A DNA stretch of 56,833 nt, taken from contig JAJUKC010000006.1 of NCBI GenBank assembly GCA_029264995.1, positions 1-56,833 on the forward strand, given 5' to 3'. Shown one piece after another: positions 56,187-56,833 of the stretch. The DNA is from Marinobacter sp. GTDB taxonomy: Bacteria; Pseudomonadota; Gammaproteobacteria; Pseudomonadales; Oleiphilaceae. Position numbers and translations under genes: made by a program. The notes beneath the pieces are model-generated. The model searched no databases. It saw only the letters and a program-made list of their open reading frames with translations, and was not told where the DNA came from. Numbering within the stretch: the first letter of the stretch is position 1; each line of letters starts with the position of its first letter.

Positions 56187-56833
56187 GGGTTTCTACTCCG
56201 ATGGTCTGCCATAGCTCCGGGCGGCTGTGGCTGATGCTCAGGCTGCGTACCAGGCCCCGGCGGGTGTTGCCCTGTTCCTGGTATTCGATCAGGGTGCCGG
56301 GCCGTATCATTCCGGTTTCCGGCAGTACCGGCAGGCGCAGGCTGATCTGGGCTTGCTTGCCGGTATCGCCCAGCAGGGCCAGCCCCCGCTGGCGGGTCAT
56401 GGCCGGGTCGGTGGCCAGGTCGTCGACAATGGTCGGGGCGGGGTTGGTGCCGCCGGTGCTGCCGATGATGATCCGGTCCGCTCGGCCCTGTTCGCCGCCG
56501 TGTACCCAGACCGCGTTATAGTCCGGTTTTTCCTGCCACTCGATGCCTTCCACCTCCACTACGTCCTCCGGCAGCGCGATGTCCGGGGTGGCGTTGCTCC
56601 AGTTCCAGGGCGCGGTCGGGTACCGGGGCAGAATCCGCAGGGTCTGGTCGGTGTCGTGGCTCTGAACGTAGGCGCCGCCGGCTTCGGCGATTCGCTTGGC
56701 GGCGTCGATCCAGGTGCCGTTATGGCTCCAGATGCCGGCCGGGATCTGCCAGTCTTCGATCTGCCAGTCTATCGTCCAGCCGATGGGTACGCCGTTATCC
56801 TGCAGGGCTTCCGCCAGGGCCTGTTGTGCGGTC
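56179..56833 (-). CDS. Phage tail/baseplate-type protein, 5' part beyond the window
   Basis: An open frame without a stop runs from the window edge to 56179, at least 217 residues. The visible part has IDWQIEDWQIPAGIWSHNGTWIDAAKRIAEAGGAYVQSHD, then VEGIEWQEKPDYNAVWVHGGEQGRADRIIIG, and a C-terminus ending ETHE. Trp-rich repeats and the alternating beta pattern resemble tail tip or hub proteins of siphophages and Mu-like phages. The GTG at 56559 is internal and not the start, because homologous-looking coding continues upstream of it. Confidence 0.65.
   Translation of the reverse strand, partial: TAQQALAEALQDNGVPIGWTIDWQIEDWQIPAGIWSHNGTWIDAAKRIAEAGGAYVQSHDTDQTLRILPRYPTAPWNWSNATPDIALPEDVVEVEGIEWQEKPDYNAVWVHGGEQGRADRIIIGSTGGTNPAPTIVDDLATDPAMTRQRGLALLGDTGKQAQISLRLPVLPETGMIRPGTLIEYQEQGNTRRGLVRSLSISHSRPELWQTIGVETHE

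Larger units (their letters stand above)
55213..56833. mobile_element. Left end of an integrated prophage (continues past the window)
   Basis: The element starts at the truncated tRNA-Pro and includes a DUF4124 gene and two leftward phage tail-type genes, the second running off the edge. The stretch 55259-55511 is more AT-rich than its surroundings and I see no gene in it. No integrase is present, so it is expected at the opposite end. Confidence 0.75.

Overview
The window is a chromosomal segment of a marine gammaproteobacterium, most likely Marinobacter or a close relative. This is inferred from moderate-to-high GC content, gene content, and gene order I recall from Pseudomonas/Marinobacter-type genomes: a nadK - phosphoesterase - rhomboid - YeaC - DUF2797 - pepN block and a thrS-infC-rpmI-rplT-pheST-ihfA-merR block. 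It is mostly core genome. Accessory DNA appears only at the right edge, where a prophage begins.

Layout. 1-4.4 kb: a membrane permease, an internally deleted metal-hydrolase gene, a DegV protein and an unknown protein. 4.4-7.5 kb: fdxA and mutS, leftward. 7.6-8.8 kb: a small graveyard holding two glycosyltransferase remnants fused to each other and a twice-deleted FAD oxidoreductase, probably the remains of an rSAM/selenodomain (arsenosugar-type) cluster. 8.9-16.4 kb: pncC, LexA-controlled recA, a flavodoxin-fold protein, a PilZ protein, a Lon-family protease and a FixJ/FixL-like two-component pair. 16.4-22 kb: a MaoC-type hydratase, two AraC regulators flanking tRNA-Asp, and fadH. 22-30 kb: the nadK-to-pepN block, interrupted by a convincing candidate for a small Fur-regulated RNA. 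30-35.3 kb: DUF1329 protein, Ycf48-like protein and an RND/MMPL transporter, an export-type unit. 35.5-39.2 kb: a TAXI-TRAP transporter. 39.3-46.7 kb: the translation/IHF operon block, with leader structures before thrS, rpmI and pheS. 46.8-52.6 kb: a DUF2892 protein and Crp/Fnr regulator, an internally deleted glycerate kinase, and an Lrp-type regulator divergent from putA. 52.7-55.2 kb: two MFS transporters. 55.2 kb to the end: a truncated tRNA-Pro 3' half (attachment site), a DUF4124 protein and phage tail genes, so the edge of an integrated prophage.

Most notable: (1) an approximately 90-nt leftward transcript at 26021-26110 with a -35/-10, an overlapping near-perfect Fur box and an intrinsic terminator, likely a RyhB/PrrF-type iron-stress sRNA; (2) a thrS leader whose stem-loops display threonine anticodons (GGU in a tRNA-like 7-nt loop, and UGU), an autoregulatory operator; (3) four loci within 57 kb where genes keep their ends but have lost their middles; (4) the prophage junction in tRNA-Pro. 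No CRISPR array, rRNA or insertion sequence was seen.
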